The notes below the pieces were generated by a model. The model ran no database searches. It saw nothing but the letters and a program-made list of their open reading frames with translations, and was not told the origin of the DNA. The translations under genes and the position numbers were made by a program. From NCBI GenBank assembly GCA_035651635.1, contig DASRFK010000214.1, positions 1 to 64,000 of the forward strand: 64,000 nucleotides of DNA. Reading direction: 5' to 3'. This stretch comes from JANXQE01 sp035651635. Its GTDB lineage: Bacteria > Verrucomicrobiota > Verrucomicrobiia > Limisphaerales > UBA8199. Shown in pieces: positions 53,728-62,984 of this stretch. Numbering within the stretch: position 1 is the stretch's first letter; the number at the start of each line of letters is the position of its first letter.

Positions 53728-54672
53728 ATGGAAACTTCCCCCGTTGGGTCTGGAATTGATCGATCCATTGAAAACATTCCCGCCAGAGCTGGGGTGCTTT
53801 GGCCGATCGTTGAAGAATACCGAAACGCATATCCAACTGGCTTTGAGTCGTGGTCCGAGGACGACGTCTCAGACGCAGGAAAGAAACGCTTCTTGCTGGA
53901 GGGGAACCGGAAACCAGAAAAAACGATCGTTGGTTTTCGCCACTATCGTCTTCGACGAGTGGGATCCAAGACATGGGAAGCCCAGACAACTACGTGCTCC
54001 ACAAAACGGACTCACCAAACGACTCAGTGTCGAAGCAGCTTCGATTGCGAAGTCGATGCGCGTCGTCAATGTGAATCCTGGCGCCTGCTGGAAACGAGCC
54101 GACTGGAAACTGAATATCCAGGTTCGTACGAGGATATACCCGAACCAGGGCTCGGGGACCTACTGCAGCCGCGGCATCGCAAGGCGCTCTTTGCGGCGCA
54201 AATTGAACTGAAGAGGAAATCTGAGCCTAATTTTTACGAATGGTGCGTGCGAATCCACTCCGCAACATGCTCGGAAGCAGTTGATTCGTTGAACGACCAA
54301 CTGGAGATTTATAAATTGCTGGACAAGGCTCATCGCGGAGAACAGGTGCCGCCGATATTGAAATGCAAAAGCCTACCGGTGGAACTCATTTTAAGATTCA
54401 AGCGCGAAATTGATCACGGCAAAAAGTCACGGATAACGCCAACCCCCGACAACCTAAAGATCGACAAGGAATTGGTAGTTGGATGGATCCGCCGCGGGTA
54501 TATCTTTTTGCCGTTGTGGTTTCTTACGAGGCGGCTGAACCTGAACATGAGGACGCATATTACTGAAGCGGCGCTCGAGAAGCGTATTGACAGTTTGGGC
54601 TTAGAAAGGGTTATGCATTGCGGTGCGCTTCAGGCCGCCGAACGCGATTATTTAAGGCTAATGGACTGGTAG
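53728..54672 (+). CDS. hypothetical protein at the left side of the accessory region
   Basis: From ATG 53728 (METSPVGSGIDRSIENIPAR), 314 residues. No family is recognised. The C-terminal third is helical and basic (KREIDHGKKSRITPTPDNLK). The composition is richer in lysine and arginine and more mixed in codon use than the neighbouring chromosomal genes, as expected for transferred DNA. It begins about 100 bases after the pectate lyase. Confidence 0.5.
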   Translation: METSPVGSGIDRSIENIPARAGVLWPIVEEYRNAYPTGFESWSEDDVSDAGKKRFLLEGNRKPEKTIVGFRHYRLRRVGSKTWEAQTTTCSTKRTHQTTQCRSSFDCEVDARRQCESWRLLETSRLETEYPGSYEDIPEPGLGDLLQPRHRKALFAAQIELKRKSEPNFYEWCVRIHSATCSEAVDSLNDQLEIYKLLDKAHRGEQVPPILKCKSLPVELILRFKREIDHGKKSRITPTPDNLKIDKELVVGWIRRGYIFLPLWFLTRRLNLNMRTHITEAALEKRIDSLGLERVMHCGALQAAERDYLRLMDW

Positions 54673-54875
54673 ACTACGGTCTAAGGTTTGTGATTCTTTC
54701 CGGCTTATAGTCCTCGTAAAAAAGCCGTCAAACTACATAGCAGAGGGACGCTTTCGGCGCCTTAGACGATTGATTGCGTGCACGTTTGGCGTGACCAAGC
54801 CTGCTGAAACAAGGAGCAATCCCTGTCTTACCGTTGCCCGCTTCAAGCGAGGTGACTTGAAGACTCGCATTTTCT

Positions 54876-55577
54876 ATGGAAACCAAACCCAAAATAACGC
54901 TTGGTCCGTTCTGCATCACCGTGACGCAAATGGAAACGACAAGTGCTCCAATGTCACCGTTGGGTCTGGCGATAGAGTGGTCCAACTCGGGCCAAGCAAT
55001 AAATATTCCGTTGTTTCGGCGGGTTCTTCCGTCTGGCTCGGAACGGATCCGCTTTGAGCACATTCTTTTTCGAGATGCAGATCTGCCATGCGATTTGGAT
55101 TGTCTGGATTATCAGGCTATAGATTCCCCCGGAGGGGCCTTTCTTGCGTTGGATGCGCTCTTCGCGACGTTGTACCGCAGCTGTGTCGTTTCCCGTCCAA
55201 TTTATGCCGTTCTGAGCGAACTCTCAGCTGTAGTGCCATTACGGAGAACAGTCACAAATCCAATCTCCTTGAAAGGCCTGTTAACGGCCGAAGCCGAGGC
55301 GCGAGGTTTTCGGCTCAACTCCGTGTTCCAGGCGTCGGGACTAATTTACGCGCAGATCGGATGGGAAGAGCAAGGCGGTTCAACGCGGTTTCACGTATGC
55401 ACAACTGCTTTCCGGACGAAGCCAAACGGCAGGTTGGACGAGGGAAGATGGGTGGCCCGGCGGGATGTGGGCGTTTCCGAAGTCTTGTCAGATGAGCTCC
55501 ATCGCCTGGTGCCGGAAACCATGGATTTGCTAAGCAAAGCTGGAATTCAATTTCTTCGATCTCAACTCACCTCGTAG
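54876..55577 (+). CDS. hypothetical protein
   Basis: A 233-residue protein from ATG 54876 (METKPKITLGPFCITVTQME). It contains a helix-rich centre (GGAFLALDALFATLYRSCVV) and ends with LVPETMDLLSKAGIQFLRSQ. No family is recognised. It is followed after 41 bases by a sigma-like gene and may be co-transcribed with it. Confidence 0.55.
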   Translation: METKPKITLGPFCITVTQMETTSAPMSPLGLAIEWSNSGQAINIPLFRRVLPSGSERIRFEHILFRDADLPCDLDCLDYQAIDSPGGAFLALDALFATLYRSCVVSRPIYAVLSELSAVVPLRRTVTNPISLKGLLTAEAEARGFRLNSVFQASGLIYAQIGWEEQGGSTRFHVCTTAFRTKPNGRLDEGRWVARRDVGVSEVLSDELHRLVPETMDLLSKAGIQFLRSQLTS

Positions 55578-55618
55578 ACACGTCCTCCAGAGCTAAAACC
55601 GCGCCTAACCAAAGCGCG

Positions 55619-56200
55619 ATGAAAGCTCCGTTGAGTTTGGAGTGTAGCGTCCGCTGCGAAGTTCGCTTGAACGAACTATCAGCAGCGGACATCGCCAACC
55701 TTACGGGATTCGCCGAGCGTCGTCTCGCGGTCATGGGCCTGAACCCATCGGCTGGAGAAGACGCAACACAGCGTGCGCTGGCGGCAATCCTCCAAGGCAT
55801 GGAATCGGACCAGGGCGGCCGTACGCCGCGCCTGGTGGACGTAGAAAGCAAAGGCGCGTTCCTGAACTTCGTGCGCGGTGCCATCTCCTCGATCGTCGAG
55901 GCGATGGGACGTAAACGGCAGTTCCGAGTGAAAAACACGCCCTGGGAGGATGGTATGCCCCCTGCAGCTGACCGGGTGTCGCTTACGCCGGCGCAAAACG
56001 CCGAACTGAGTGATCTGCAAGGTCAACTGTTCCCGCGTCTTCGCGCTCGAGCCCCACGACGGCTCAAGCGTACCATTGATGCGTGGGAGTCGGTCTTCAC
56101 CGAAAGTGACCGCATCCCTGCACGAGGACATCGTCGATACGTGCGCGAAGTGAAAGGCCTAGCACAAGAAATCATCACGGAACTGGGCGGAATCCGCTAG
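55619..56200 (+). CDS. sigma-70-region-2-like hypothetical protein
   Basis: A 193-residue helical protein. The stretch ADIANLTGFAERRLAVMGLN followed by SAGEDATQRALAAILQGMES recalls sigma region 2, but the core recognition helices are weak and no clear region 4 is seen (residues 125-190 are basic, RLRARAPRRLKRTIDAWESV). It could be a degenerate sigma factor or an unrelated DNA-binding protein of the mobile element. It converges on the coupling ATPase gene with 52 bases between. Confidence 0.5.
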   Translation: MKAPLSLECSVRCEVRLNELSAADIANLTGFAERRLAVMGLNPSAGEDATQRALAAILQGMESDQGGRTPRLVDVESKGAFLNFVRGAISSIVEAMGRKRQFRVKNTPWEDGMPPAADRVSLTPAQNAELSDLQGQLFPRLRARAPRRLKRTIDAWESVFTESDRIPARGHRRYVREVKGLAQEIITELGGIR

Positions 56201-56252
56201 TTCCCGATCACGTAGTGTCGTTACAACGCCGACCAAGGACGGCGCCTTCTTC

Positions 56253-58130
56253 TCAAAAGCTTGCGTTTCCCTCCTCCGCTTGGGGAAGTGACCGAAGCTC
56301 CGCACGCAAGTCGGGTCGCTCGATCGTCAGTTGAGCCAGGTGCCTCGGCAGCAGAGGGCGCCACAGTGACGGATAAATAAATAGGTTAATGGCTTCCGGC
56401 ACGGCCCACGGCCCATCGCCCCACAAGCTCGACGAACGATCCAGCTCCGCCCAAAGCACGCCTGAGCTGACCCTTACTCGGACGATTCCCCGGGCCAGAG
56501 CGGAGTTCTTCTTCTTCCATTGAGTCAGCCCAAGCATCCAGCAGGATGGCAGTTCCTTCAGACCCTGAATGCTGTCACCCATCCTGGCCTCGAGGCGGTT
56601 ACGAGGAACGCGCGGCTTACACAACTGCCACGCCGCCGCCACGACGTTCGGCGTCAGCCTCAAGCGGTGCCTTCGGCGATGCATCTTGACTAAGAAAAGC
56701 GGCACGCCCGAATCCAGGTCGTCGTACTCTGACCTAAGCAACGCGACGGCTTCGGCGAGGTCATCCCTCTCCACACGCTGAGGCGGAGCAATGAACTCGT
56801 GGAACTTGGGTTCCAGCCAGACTGGACCTATTGTCACTGTGCCATTTGCCAATTTCGCATACGCATGGTGTTGCGCCAGCCTCGCCAGGGAACCCGGGGG
56901 ACAGACCAGCCGGGCCTGTCCTGATTGCATTCCTTCCAAAACCTGAAGGTTTCCGATGTCTTTCGACGTAGCTTGGTCCTCAGGGTTGTCCTGCAGACCA
57001 AGAGTGAGCATCGCGTGCTCGTCGGTCGAAGCTTCGCGTGACGCGAAATAGATGATCGAATTGAAGTTTGCCAGCAACGCCGCCCGTTGGCGTGCTCCCA
57101 AGACCTCATCCAAGCCATTAATTCCCTGGGCACAAGCTACGAGGAATCCGCCTTTGGAGCGGAGAAGCGCCAATGCTGGGACATCATCCGGCATAACTGA
57201 TAGTGGAAGCTCATCGAGAATAAGTCCGCAGAGGCGATCCCGCTCCGGATTCGCCTGTACCCTCGAGAGCACCGCCTCATAGTAATCGCGTTTTAAAGCC
57301 TTGAAGAGTAGTGAGGCCAGGTGCGGATGCGACACTGCGTTCAGCGAGGCCACCATGATTTTACCGGACAACACATCTGCCGGGTTGAATCGTTGGCCCC
57401 TCGTCTCATCAAAAAGGTCACGCGCCGCCGGCGAGAGCAAGCTCCGAAGTGCGTTGCTGACCGTGCTCTTGTGTAATTCCCGAGTCCGCGTGTCCAAAAC
57501 CTTCCAGTTACGTGCCTCCACGACTGCTAATTGAAGCCGCCGTCGAGTCCCCGGCTGCAGATTTCCAACCGACAACAAGCGCTCAATAAATGCAAGGCTC
57601 TCTTTGACTTTAGCCGAATCCTCCGCGTAAAACCACGCCCCAAGGAACTCGGCGACAGTATCGAATGTGAGAGGTTCACCACGTGCCAGCAGGACTGTAA
57701 GAGCCGAGTTTACGAGACCAAATCTAGTTTCTGTCCAGTACGCGTTCTGGTCGCCCATTTTCTGGGTGCCGTGGAGCACCCGCCTGGTGAACTCGTCGAC
57801 CTGTTCCAATTTCTTAAAATCAGCGAAGTAGCCATAATACGAATGTCCGGTGTTTGACAGGACGACTACATCCTCCAACCGGCCGACCTCGCGGGCATAG
57901 GCACGGACCTTGTCCTGGGTATCGTCCTCCTTTGGATCAAGTATCAGCAGTCCCGGTTTTCTGTCCGGCTCACCTGGGTGCCAGGCCATCAATTGTTGGA
58001 GCAGCGGATTGACCAACCCCGTCGTTTTGCCGCAACCCGTAGCGCCCAATCCCAGCACGTGACGCGTGAGATCATCCGCACTCCATCGGAGAACCTGACC
58101 TGCCGGTTCGTAGCAAAGCAGTTGAATCAT
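56253..58130 (-). CDS. TraG/VirD4-like conjugative coupling ATPase
   Basis: The 625-residue protein has Walker A GATGCGKTTGLVN (about 29-41), the TraG-type strand GLLILDPKEDD (60-70) and Walker B CGLILDELP (301-309). The sensor-like region SKGGFLVACAQGINGLDEVL follows. It lacks obvious N-terminal membrane helices, so it would be a soluble or peripheral coupling protein. Such ATPases link a relaxosome to a type IV secretion channel; no relaxase or channel gene is seen in this window. It is divergent from the excisionase-like gene. Confidence 0.82.
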   Translation of the reverse strand: MIQLLCYEPAGQVLRWSADDLTRHVLGLGATGCGKTTGLVNPLLQQLMAWHPGEPDRKPGLLILDPKEDDTQDKVRAYAREVGRLEDVVVLSNTGHSYYGYFADFKKLEQVDEFTRRVLHGTQKMGDQNAYWTETRFGLVNSALTVLLARGEPLTFDTVAEFLGAWFYAEDSAKVKESLAFIERLLSVGNLQPGTRRRLQLAVVEARNWKVLDTRTRELHKSTVSNALRSLLSPAARDLFDETRGQRFNPADVLSGKIMVASLNAVSHPHLASLLFKALKRDYYEAVLSRVQANPERDRLCGLILDELPLSVMPDDVPALALLRSKGGFLVACAQGINGLDEVLGARQRAALLANFNSIIYFASREASTDEHAMLTLGLQDNPEDQATSKDIGNLQVLEGMQSGQARLVCPPGSLARLAQHHAYAKLANGTVTIGPVWLEPKFHEFIAPPQRVERDDLAEAVALLRSEYDDLDSGVPLFLVKMHRRRHRLRLTPNVVAAAWQLCKPRVPRNRLEARMGDSIQGLKELPSCWMLGLTQWKKKNSALARGIVRVRVSSGVLWAELDRSSSLWGDGPWAVPEAINLFIYPSLWRPLLPRHLAQLTIERPDLRAELRSLPQAEEGNASF

Positions 58131-58524
58131 GATGCCTTTTCAACCTTTCGAAGTTACAATTGGTGCTGGAGCTGAAAATCGTTCCGAACGAGAGCCAGAC
58201 GTAAGATTTAGGCCGCGCTTGGATTATTTGATTGCAGCCTGGTCCGTCTTGTCATTTTACAGGCCAAGCGAGCGATTCCGGATCGCCAGTGCTTCAGCAA
58301 CTAAAATAGGTTCAGCGGTGGTACTCATGTTCTCTCGCTCGACTGTGATAGCTACTTTGGTGGGGAATTTGTTCCCGGCCGTCGTATTGATAAAACTGCT
58401 GATAAGAAGTGGCCGCTTTTCGGCACGTTGTCGCTATAGACTGTGACGCTCGGCCGAAGCTGGGCGTAAACATGTTTCGGTTTCCAACCCCAACAATTCT
58501 GCATTTTGTTTTTAAAATTACTCT
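58131..58524. other. intergenic, 394 bases, AT-richer
   Basis: Divergent region between the coupling ATPase and the small helix-turn-helix gene. A 105-codon plus frame (58129-58446) has no family features and starts on the ATPase start, so it is not called. Promoters are expected; TTAAAATT just before 58525 may be a -10 region. Confidence 0.4.
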
Positions 58525-58824
58525 ATGAGCGAAAACTCAAACGCTGAGCTGGAGTCCATTACACCAACCCCTTTCCCCGCTGTGTCCAATTTGGAACCCA
58601 CAGCACTGGTTAGTCCCATGGACCAGCTAACCAACGCCATGGGCTTACTTAAGCTTTTATGGGACGACACGTCGCGACCTTCGCTTCGATGGCTTCGGAG
58701 TCAGACCAAGCGCTCCACCATACCCTGTGTGCGTTCAGGCGGTCGCGTATGGTTCATTCCACGCGAAGTCAGGGAAGCCCTTGCCTACAGACCGGCTCGG
58801 CGAGGCCGACCCCGCGGAACATGA
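58525..58824 (+). CDS. small helix-turn-helix (excisionase/AlpA-like) protein
   Basis: A 99-residue protein with an unstructured N-terminus (to about residue 38) and a winged helix-turn-helix of excisionase/MerR type: LLKLLWDDTSRPSLRWLRSQ, then RSGGRVWFIPREVREAL. Such proteins direct excision or regulate integrase expression in mobile elements. A strong bidirectional terminator separates it from the convergent recombinase gene. The fold assignment is by motif pattern only. Confidence 0.65.
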   Translation: MSENSNAELESITPTPFPAVSNLEPTALVSPMDQLTNAMGLLKLLWDDTSRPSLRWLRSQTKRSTIPCVRSGGRVWFIPREVREALAYRPARRGRPRGT

Positions 58825-58843
58825 GAGAATCAAAACCCAAGAG

Positions 58844-58872
58844 AAAAGGCCTGGATTACTCCAGGCCTTTTT
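58844..58872. terminator. bidirectional Rho-independent terminator
   Basis: A 12-bp perfect stem AAAAGGCCTGGA/TCCAGGCCTTTT with a TTAC loop, followed by one further T on plus and preceded by A-rich sequence, so it can work in both directions. It sits between the convergent excisionase-like gene and recombinase gene. Confidence 0.9.
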
Positions 58873-58889
58873 CGTTGCACTTTCCTCGC

Positions 58890-60869
58890 TTATGCGGGAA
58901 ATTGTGCGTTGTCTGGTACTGGCATTGCCGGTGCCTCAGGTGCAGGCGCTTGAGTTCCAAGCTCAAGCGCTTGCTTTTTGGTCTCAGGCTTTCCATTTGG
59001 ACCCGCTACTTGCATTTCTGGCCCTACAACTCCATTTTTCGTCTCCTCGCTGCTGTTTCCAACCGCCGGCGTTAGGCCAAGATTTGCGAAAGCAACTGTT
59101 GGGATGCCGACACCGGATTTATTCTCATTGCCGCGGAACCGCGGGTTGCCGTTGGCCATAACTAACGCGGCAGCTTCCGGCTGAGGGTTTCGAATGCCCT
59201 CCTCAACAGAAACTAGTTTGGCTCGCAGTTTGGTGGCCCGTTCGTCGGCTTTTATGGCCTGATTTGAAAGGTGCGCGGCCCGCGCCTTAGCAAGGCTATC
59301 ACGAATTTGTTCTGGAGAACGATCCTTAGCCAGTCTTCGCATATGTTCGATTTGTTTGTTTTTGATGGTGGAACTGGTATTTCGGCCAGAGGCGACCAGC
59401 TTACCATGGGCTTTGAGGGCAATCTCCGAAACATTTGCGACTTCCGTCTTTCGCTCATCTGCCGTATGGATCGAAAACCAGTTCGGCAGTTTGATTGCAT
59501 TTGGATCAATCATGCCGCGCAATTGCTCCGGAACAAGACGGTAAAAGCGCTCGCACTCGTCGAAGCACTTAATGCGTCCCCAATATGACCTTTTAACGAC
59601 TTTTTTCGAGTTTCCAAGATACTGGGCCGTTTTTCCCGCATCCTGACAAGATGTCGCATGGTGGCTTGCGCAAGTGTGCCGCGCGTAGTCCGCTACCCAA
59701 CGGCCCAGTTCATCCGAAGGCGGATAGATTTGATCGAACAAACGTATGGCATCTTCCGTAGATACCTCACGATACTTGACTCGCAGGGCAGCACGTGCCC
59801 ATTCACGCTTACGTCCTGGTGAGAGTTGAAACCCGATTTTCCCTCTGGCTTCGCGTTCTGCGGCTTCATCGTGCGACACTTCTAAGACAAGCCGTCCTTC
59901 GAGTTGCAGTTGCCGCAGGAGTATCTGTGCAACGGGCGGTAAATGAATATCCCGCCAGCCTGTTTTAGTATCCCCTTCTTCTGGGATCGCGAAGATGCTT
60001 AGGTCTTCGCTCAAGTGAGATCCTTCCGCATGAAATTCCGAGGGACGCAGGCCACCGAACAACAAGATAATAGACCACGCAGCCCTATTGGTCGGCCAAA
60101 AGCCGTTTAACCATAACTGACACATTGGGATACTCATGAATTTGGGCTGCTGCGGTATATGTTTGGGCGGATCCCAGCAGTCAAAGCTCAAAATCCATCC
60201 AGCCTCTTTCGCCACCTGCAGCATTAGTCCTATATTCACTCGCAGTGTTCGGGCGACGTGGTTTGATAGCCTGGCAGCTTTGATAAGCCGTTTTTGAGTG
60301 TCGGACTTGGCCAGAGCGGTCAATTGCAGATCATTAGGGAATAGGCGCATCAGCCGATTCTGCGTTTTCTCGTAGTTCTCGGCCGTTCGCATTTTGATTC
60401 GGTCTTCATCTGTGCGGGGTAATTCGCGTCTGCGCTGTAGATCAGCACGGAAAAGAACGTCCAGATCCGCCAAGGTTTTGGAAACCAATAGGGGGTTGAA
60501 TCCATTCGCCAAACTGTACCTAACCGAAAGCAAAATGACGTAATCATCCGAAGCTCCGGCAGTTCGCGCTGGGACAGTCAATGGGTACCCTGCCTCCTTT
60601 AGCAAAGCCACACTGGTTTCTACAGCGCCCAGCATGCCGGGCGACGTAATAGTGTGGCTGGTGAATACTCTCGGGGCAGTTTGCTCGGTGTCCGCGTCCT
60701 CTTTGACAAGGACATCTTTTCTGGCCTGAGCGGCATCTCGTGTCTCGAAGCCCTGTTCCCGGACTCGGTGTCCTAAGAGCGTCATGCCGGTTAGGCGCCA
60801 TAGCTGCTGGCGGGTCGCAGGTGCCTTGTAAGGCCTGATCCGATACTCGCCTCTTATGTTGCGTGCCAT
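58890..60869 (-). CDS. tyrosine recombinase-like integrase
   Basis: Start ATG 60869 (MARNIRGEYRIRPYKAPATR) has AAGGAAG 5-9 bases ahead, hence preferred to the longer open frame. The 659-residue protein has a core-binding-like helical region (about 120-250) and a catalytic-like part: LFGGLRPSEFH with the first arginine (about residue 277), YARHTCASHHATS with R-H, and KVVKRSYWG with a candidate tyrosine. The H of box II is aspartate here and the last box is unusual, so activity is not certain. The C-terminus has a long basic and glutamine-rich tail. Probably the element's integrase. Confidence 0.75.
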   Translation of the reverse strand: MARNIRGEYRIRPYKAPATRQQLWRLTGMTLLGHRVREQGFETRDAAQARKDVLVKEDADTEQTAPRVFTSHTITSPGMLGAVETSVALLKEAGYPLTVPARTAGASDDYVILLSVRYSLANGFNPLLVSKTLADLDVLFRADLQRRRELPRTDEDRIKMRTAENYEKTQNRLMRLFPNDLQLTALAKSDTQKRLIKAARLSNHVARTLRVNIGLMLQVAKEAGWILSFDCWDPPKHIPQQPKFMSIPMCQLWLNGFWPTNRAAWSIILLFGGLRPSEFHAEGSHLSEDLSIFAIPEEGDTKTGWRDIHLPPVAQILLRQLQLEGRLVLEVSHDEAAEREARGKIGFQLSPGRKREWARAALRVKYREVSTEDAIRLFDQIYPPSDELGRWVADYARHTCASHHATSCQDAGKTAQYLGNSKKVVKRSYWGRIKCFDECERFYRLVPEQLRGMIDPNAIKLPNWFSIHTADERKTEVANVSEIALKAHGKLVASGRNTSSTIKNKQIEHMRRLAKDRSPEQIRDSLAKARAAHLSNQAIKADERATKLRAKLVSVEEGIRNPQPEAAALVMANGNPRFRGNENKSGVGIPTVAFANLGLTPAVGNSSEETKNGVVGPEMQVAGPNGKPETKKQALELGTQAPAPEAPAMPVPDNAQFPA

Positions 60870-61522
60870 TTTCTTCCTTTTTTTGTTGGTTTTGCTTTTT
60901 GTTTTGTTCCCGAAATCCCTATCGTTCGTGGTGTCCCGGCTAATGGGCACAAATGACATGTTGTATAGCGCTAACCATTCTAATTCTGTGCCCAAGGGGC
61001 GCTGACCCTCCGGCAAGGAACATGTCAAAAATTCCCGAAAATTATCAGTGCAGGGCCATTTTGCGAAAACCATGGGCTTACGGTCATCGAGCCGATTTAC
61101 GTGAGCTGAATCTGCGGAAAACTCTCCTTCCGTGTTGTGGCCGTAGGGGTTCCGCGGAGCGAAAGTGCAACGGGCGGCGCATTCGGTGCAGGCCGGTACA
61201 TGAGTTTCCGAGGTCATAAGGCAAGACTTCCGACAACGAAGAAACTGCGACCTGTCACAGCTTCGGGAGACGTAGCGGTTCAGGCTGTCTGTATTCGAAA
61301 TCAAGCGCGACTTGGTGGAGGGGGCTGAGTTTCGAATCCGCCTTGGATTGGAGAATTGGCCAGCACAAGTGGCGTCTGGGTGCACGCTAAGGAGATCGGC
61401 CGTGGCAACGTAATTTGGAATCCCCCAGCCCGGCACCACTGCTCCGCAGCCGAGAAACGCAAAACAACCATCCTGTTGCTCGGCTTGCCCGATTGCCTTC
61501 CCAGTTGTTGGTGCAGACCGAT
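60870..61522. other. 653 bases upstream of recombinase
   Basis: The minus-strand frame of the recombinase stays open through this stretch to 61526, but the encoded residues are low-quality (cysteine-rich, then a lysine run) and the best ribosome site is at 60869. I regard it as leader or an alternative N-terminal extension. T-rich DNA near 60880-60910 may be a promoter region. Confidence 0.4.
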
Positions 61523-61828
61523 TCATGAGGTTTCTCCCTTCTTCGTCCGCTTCTCATTCTTCGCCTTCACCTTCTCGCGAATGACTTTGGACACCTTCTC
61601 CAGCCACCTGACGTCTTTCCCCAGTTCTTCGACCTCCACCGTAGCAAAGAACATTGGAGCTCCCTTCGCTGGATTTGCCAGGGGCTTTATGAGTTTGGCG
61701 TCGATGATGAATCGCACCGCGTCAGTGTCACAATTGACGCGCCCCGCGAATTGCTCTGTCGCGAGGCGAAATGGCAACCTCCGCCAGCAATTTACGGCAG
61801 CAGACAGTTTTTTAGATTTTCTGGCCAT
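61523..61828 (-). CDS. small basic hypothetical protein
   Basis: A 101-residue protein from ATG 61828 (MARKSKKLSAAVNCWRRLPF) with a basic tail (REKVKAKNEKRTKKGETS). The centre (FIIDAKLIKPLANPAKGAPM) may be a small DNA-binding fold. No family is recognised. Located between the recombinase and the palindrome-rich region at 61.9-62.1 kb. Confidence 0.6.
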   Translation of the reverse strand: MARKSKKLSAAVNCWRRLPFRLATEQFAGRVNCDTDAVRFIIDAKLIKPLANPAKGAPMFFATVEVEELGKDVRWLEKVSKVIREKVKAKNEKRTKKGETS

Positions 61829-62205
61829 AGTTCAAAATCCACGTAAGCGCGGTTGCACGTTCGCCAGGCCTGGCGCGCACCGCTTGGCCCAGGGGCTCGT
61901 CCCGCATTTTTCAAAAAAGTTTTTCATTTTTCGTTCCACACCCTAACTCACGTTCTGGCAGACGGATCCATTTCGGACTCATATGGAAACATATGAGTCG
62001 GATTATATGGATTTCATATGTGAATTGGCGGATGGTATATACCAAATGGCAATCTCATATAGCTTCAGTTGCAACCGCTTTAACTCACCGAAGTGGGTGT
62101 TTACAACCTTTCGATTTATGGAGCAAAGCAGGGCGAGGTGTCGCTATTTAGGCTGGTGGCGGAGTCAGGCAGATGCGGCAGGCTGGACAAGCCACCCCAA
62201 GATAT
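61829..62205. other. AT-rich palindrome region, 377 bases
   Basis: Holds a perfect 10-bp inverted repeat (61976-61999), three CATATG copies (61980, 61990 and 62015) and the perfect palindrome TGGTATATACCA (62033-62044). A 93-codon plus frame begins inside the first repeat and is not called. The region looks regulatory or origin-like. Confidence 0.6.
61976..61999. repeat. perfect 10-bp inverted repeat
   Basis: GACTCATATG at 61976-61985, GAAA spacer, CATATGAGTC at 61990-61999. No mismatch. Lies in the space between divergent units of the mobile region, so it could be an operator or part of an origin. Confidence 0.85.
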
Positions 62206-62961
62206 ATGAATCAAAACGCGAATGCCCAACGATCAGACGATACCGTAGTATCGTACTACGATAGTGGCGCTCGCTCAGAAGAAGAGAACACCAAAGGCGT
62301 TCGCCGACCTGGATATTGTGATGCCCGGCTCAGGGGTCTTACAGACTCGTGGGTTGTTTTCAAAAGATCGCCGGTTAAGGTCCCGGAAGAAGTCGAGCGT
62401 GTTTCGCAGGGATACCCGCTCCTCCTCGGCTTTCTTTACGTGGACCGCAGGAACGGTTTCCGGTTGCGCGTGCAACAGGAACTTACCCGCGCAACGCCAC
62501 AAACCAGTCGGGTCTATTGGGCCGGGCGACTGGATCAGTACAAATGGGACCTACCGTATGATCAGATAAAGAACCTGCCGCTCCGCGAGTGCGAGCGATG
62601 GGAAGCACACGCCTTGGGTCTGCCCCCATTCCCTGTTCGCATCGTAATGGCAGGGCACGTTAATTCTGCCCTTTCTCGTTGTCGTCGAATACAAGCTTTG
62701 GACATTTTTCGGACTCCGGGGCACCCGGACATAGTCAAGGTCTGGAACAAGGTTGGCGACAATCCCCGAGGAGAACAGATTCTGGTTCTTCTGGAGAATG
62801 AGAAATCCGAGTCCCTCTTCAGCGGGACACTCGTTTTCCGGGCGGGGTCAGTTGCAAACAAGGCTGGCACCAGAATTGATTGTGCCCTTTTCGAGTTGGA
62901 CGGGGAGGTCGGGCTATTTCGTTTGGACAGTTCAACCGGGGATGCAACCAAGTCCTCATAA
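62206..62961 (+). CDS. hypothetical protein upstream of KfrA-like gene
   Basis: A 251-residue frame from ATG 62206 (MNQNANAQRSDDTVVSYYDS). The region after about residue 60 (SQGYPLLLGFLYVDRRNGFR and WDLPYDQIKNLPLRECERWE) is convincing protein, with a folded C-terminus (LENEKSESLFSGTLVFRAG). The start is unsure: an operator-like palindrome lies inside it (62244-62260), and a GTG at 62264 in the next frame opens a good-looking N-terminus (ALAQKKRTPKAFADLDIVMP), which would need a one-base shift near 62370. No family is recognised. It ends 23 bases before the KfrA-like gene. Confidence 0.5.
   Translation: MNQNANAQRSDDTVVSYYDSGARSEEENTKGVRRPGYCDARLRGLTDSWVVFKRSPVKVPEEVERVSQGYPLLLGFLYVDRRNGFRLRVQQELTRATPQTSRVYWAGRLDQYKWDLPYDQIKNLPLRECERWEAHALGLPPFPVRIVMAGHVNSALSRCRRIQALDIFRTPGHPDIVKVWNKVGDNPRGEQILVLLENEKSESLFSGTLVFRAGSVANKAGTRIDCALFELDGEVGLFRLDSSTGDATKSS
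62244..62260. promoter_or_regulatory. operator-like palindrome, copy 1
   Basis: CGTAGTA TCG TACTACG, two perfect 7-bp arms. It contains the 11-mer TATCGTACTAC that is found again at 62962-62972 before the KfrA-like gene. A nested repeat CGATAC/GTATCG lies at 62238-62253. Confidence 0.7.
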
Positions 62962-62980
62962 TATCGTACTACCGTATTAT
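62958..62980. promoter_or_regulatory. operator-like palindrome, copy 2
   Basis: ATAATA and TATTAT arms flank the shared 11-mer TATCGTACTAC, which starts inside the left arm. It ends 4 bases before the start codon of the KfrA-like gene, consistent with autorepression. Confidence 0.7.
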
Positions 62981-62984
62981 CAAC

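Noticed and set aside
60870..61526. 219-residue N-terminal extension of the recombinase frame
   Set aside because: Low-complexity and cysteine-rich, whereas a strong AAGGAAG site precedes ATG 60869. It overlaps the 61523-61828 gene by 4 bases, so coupling cannot be fully excluded.
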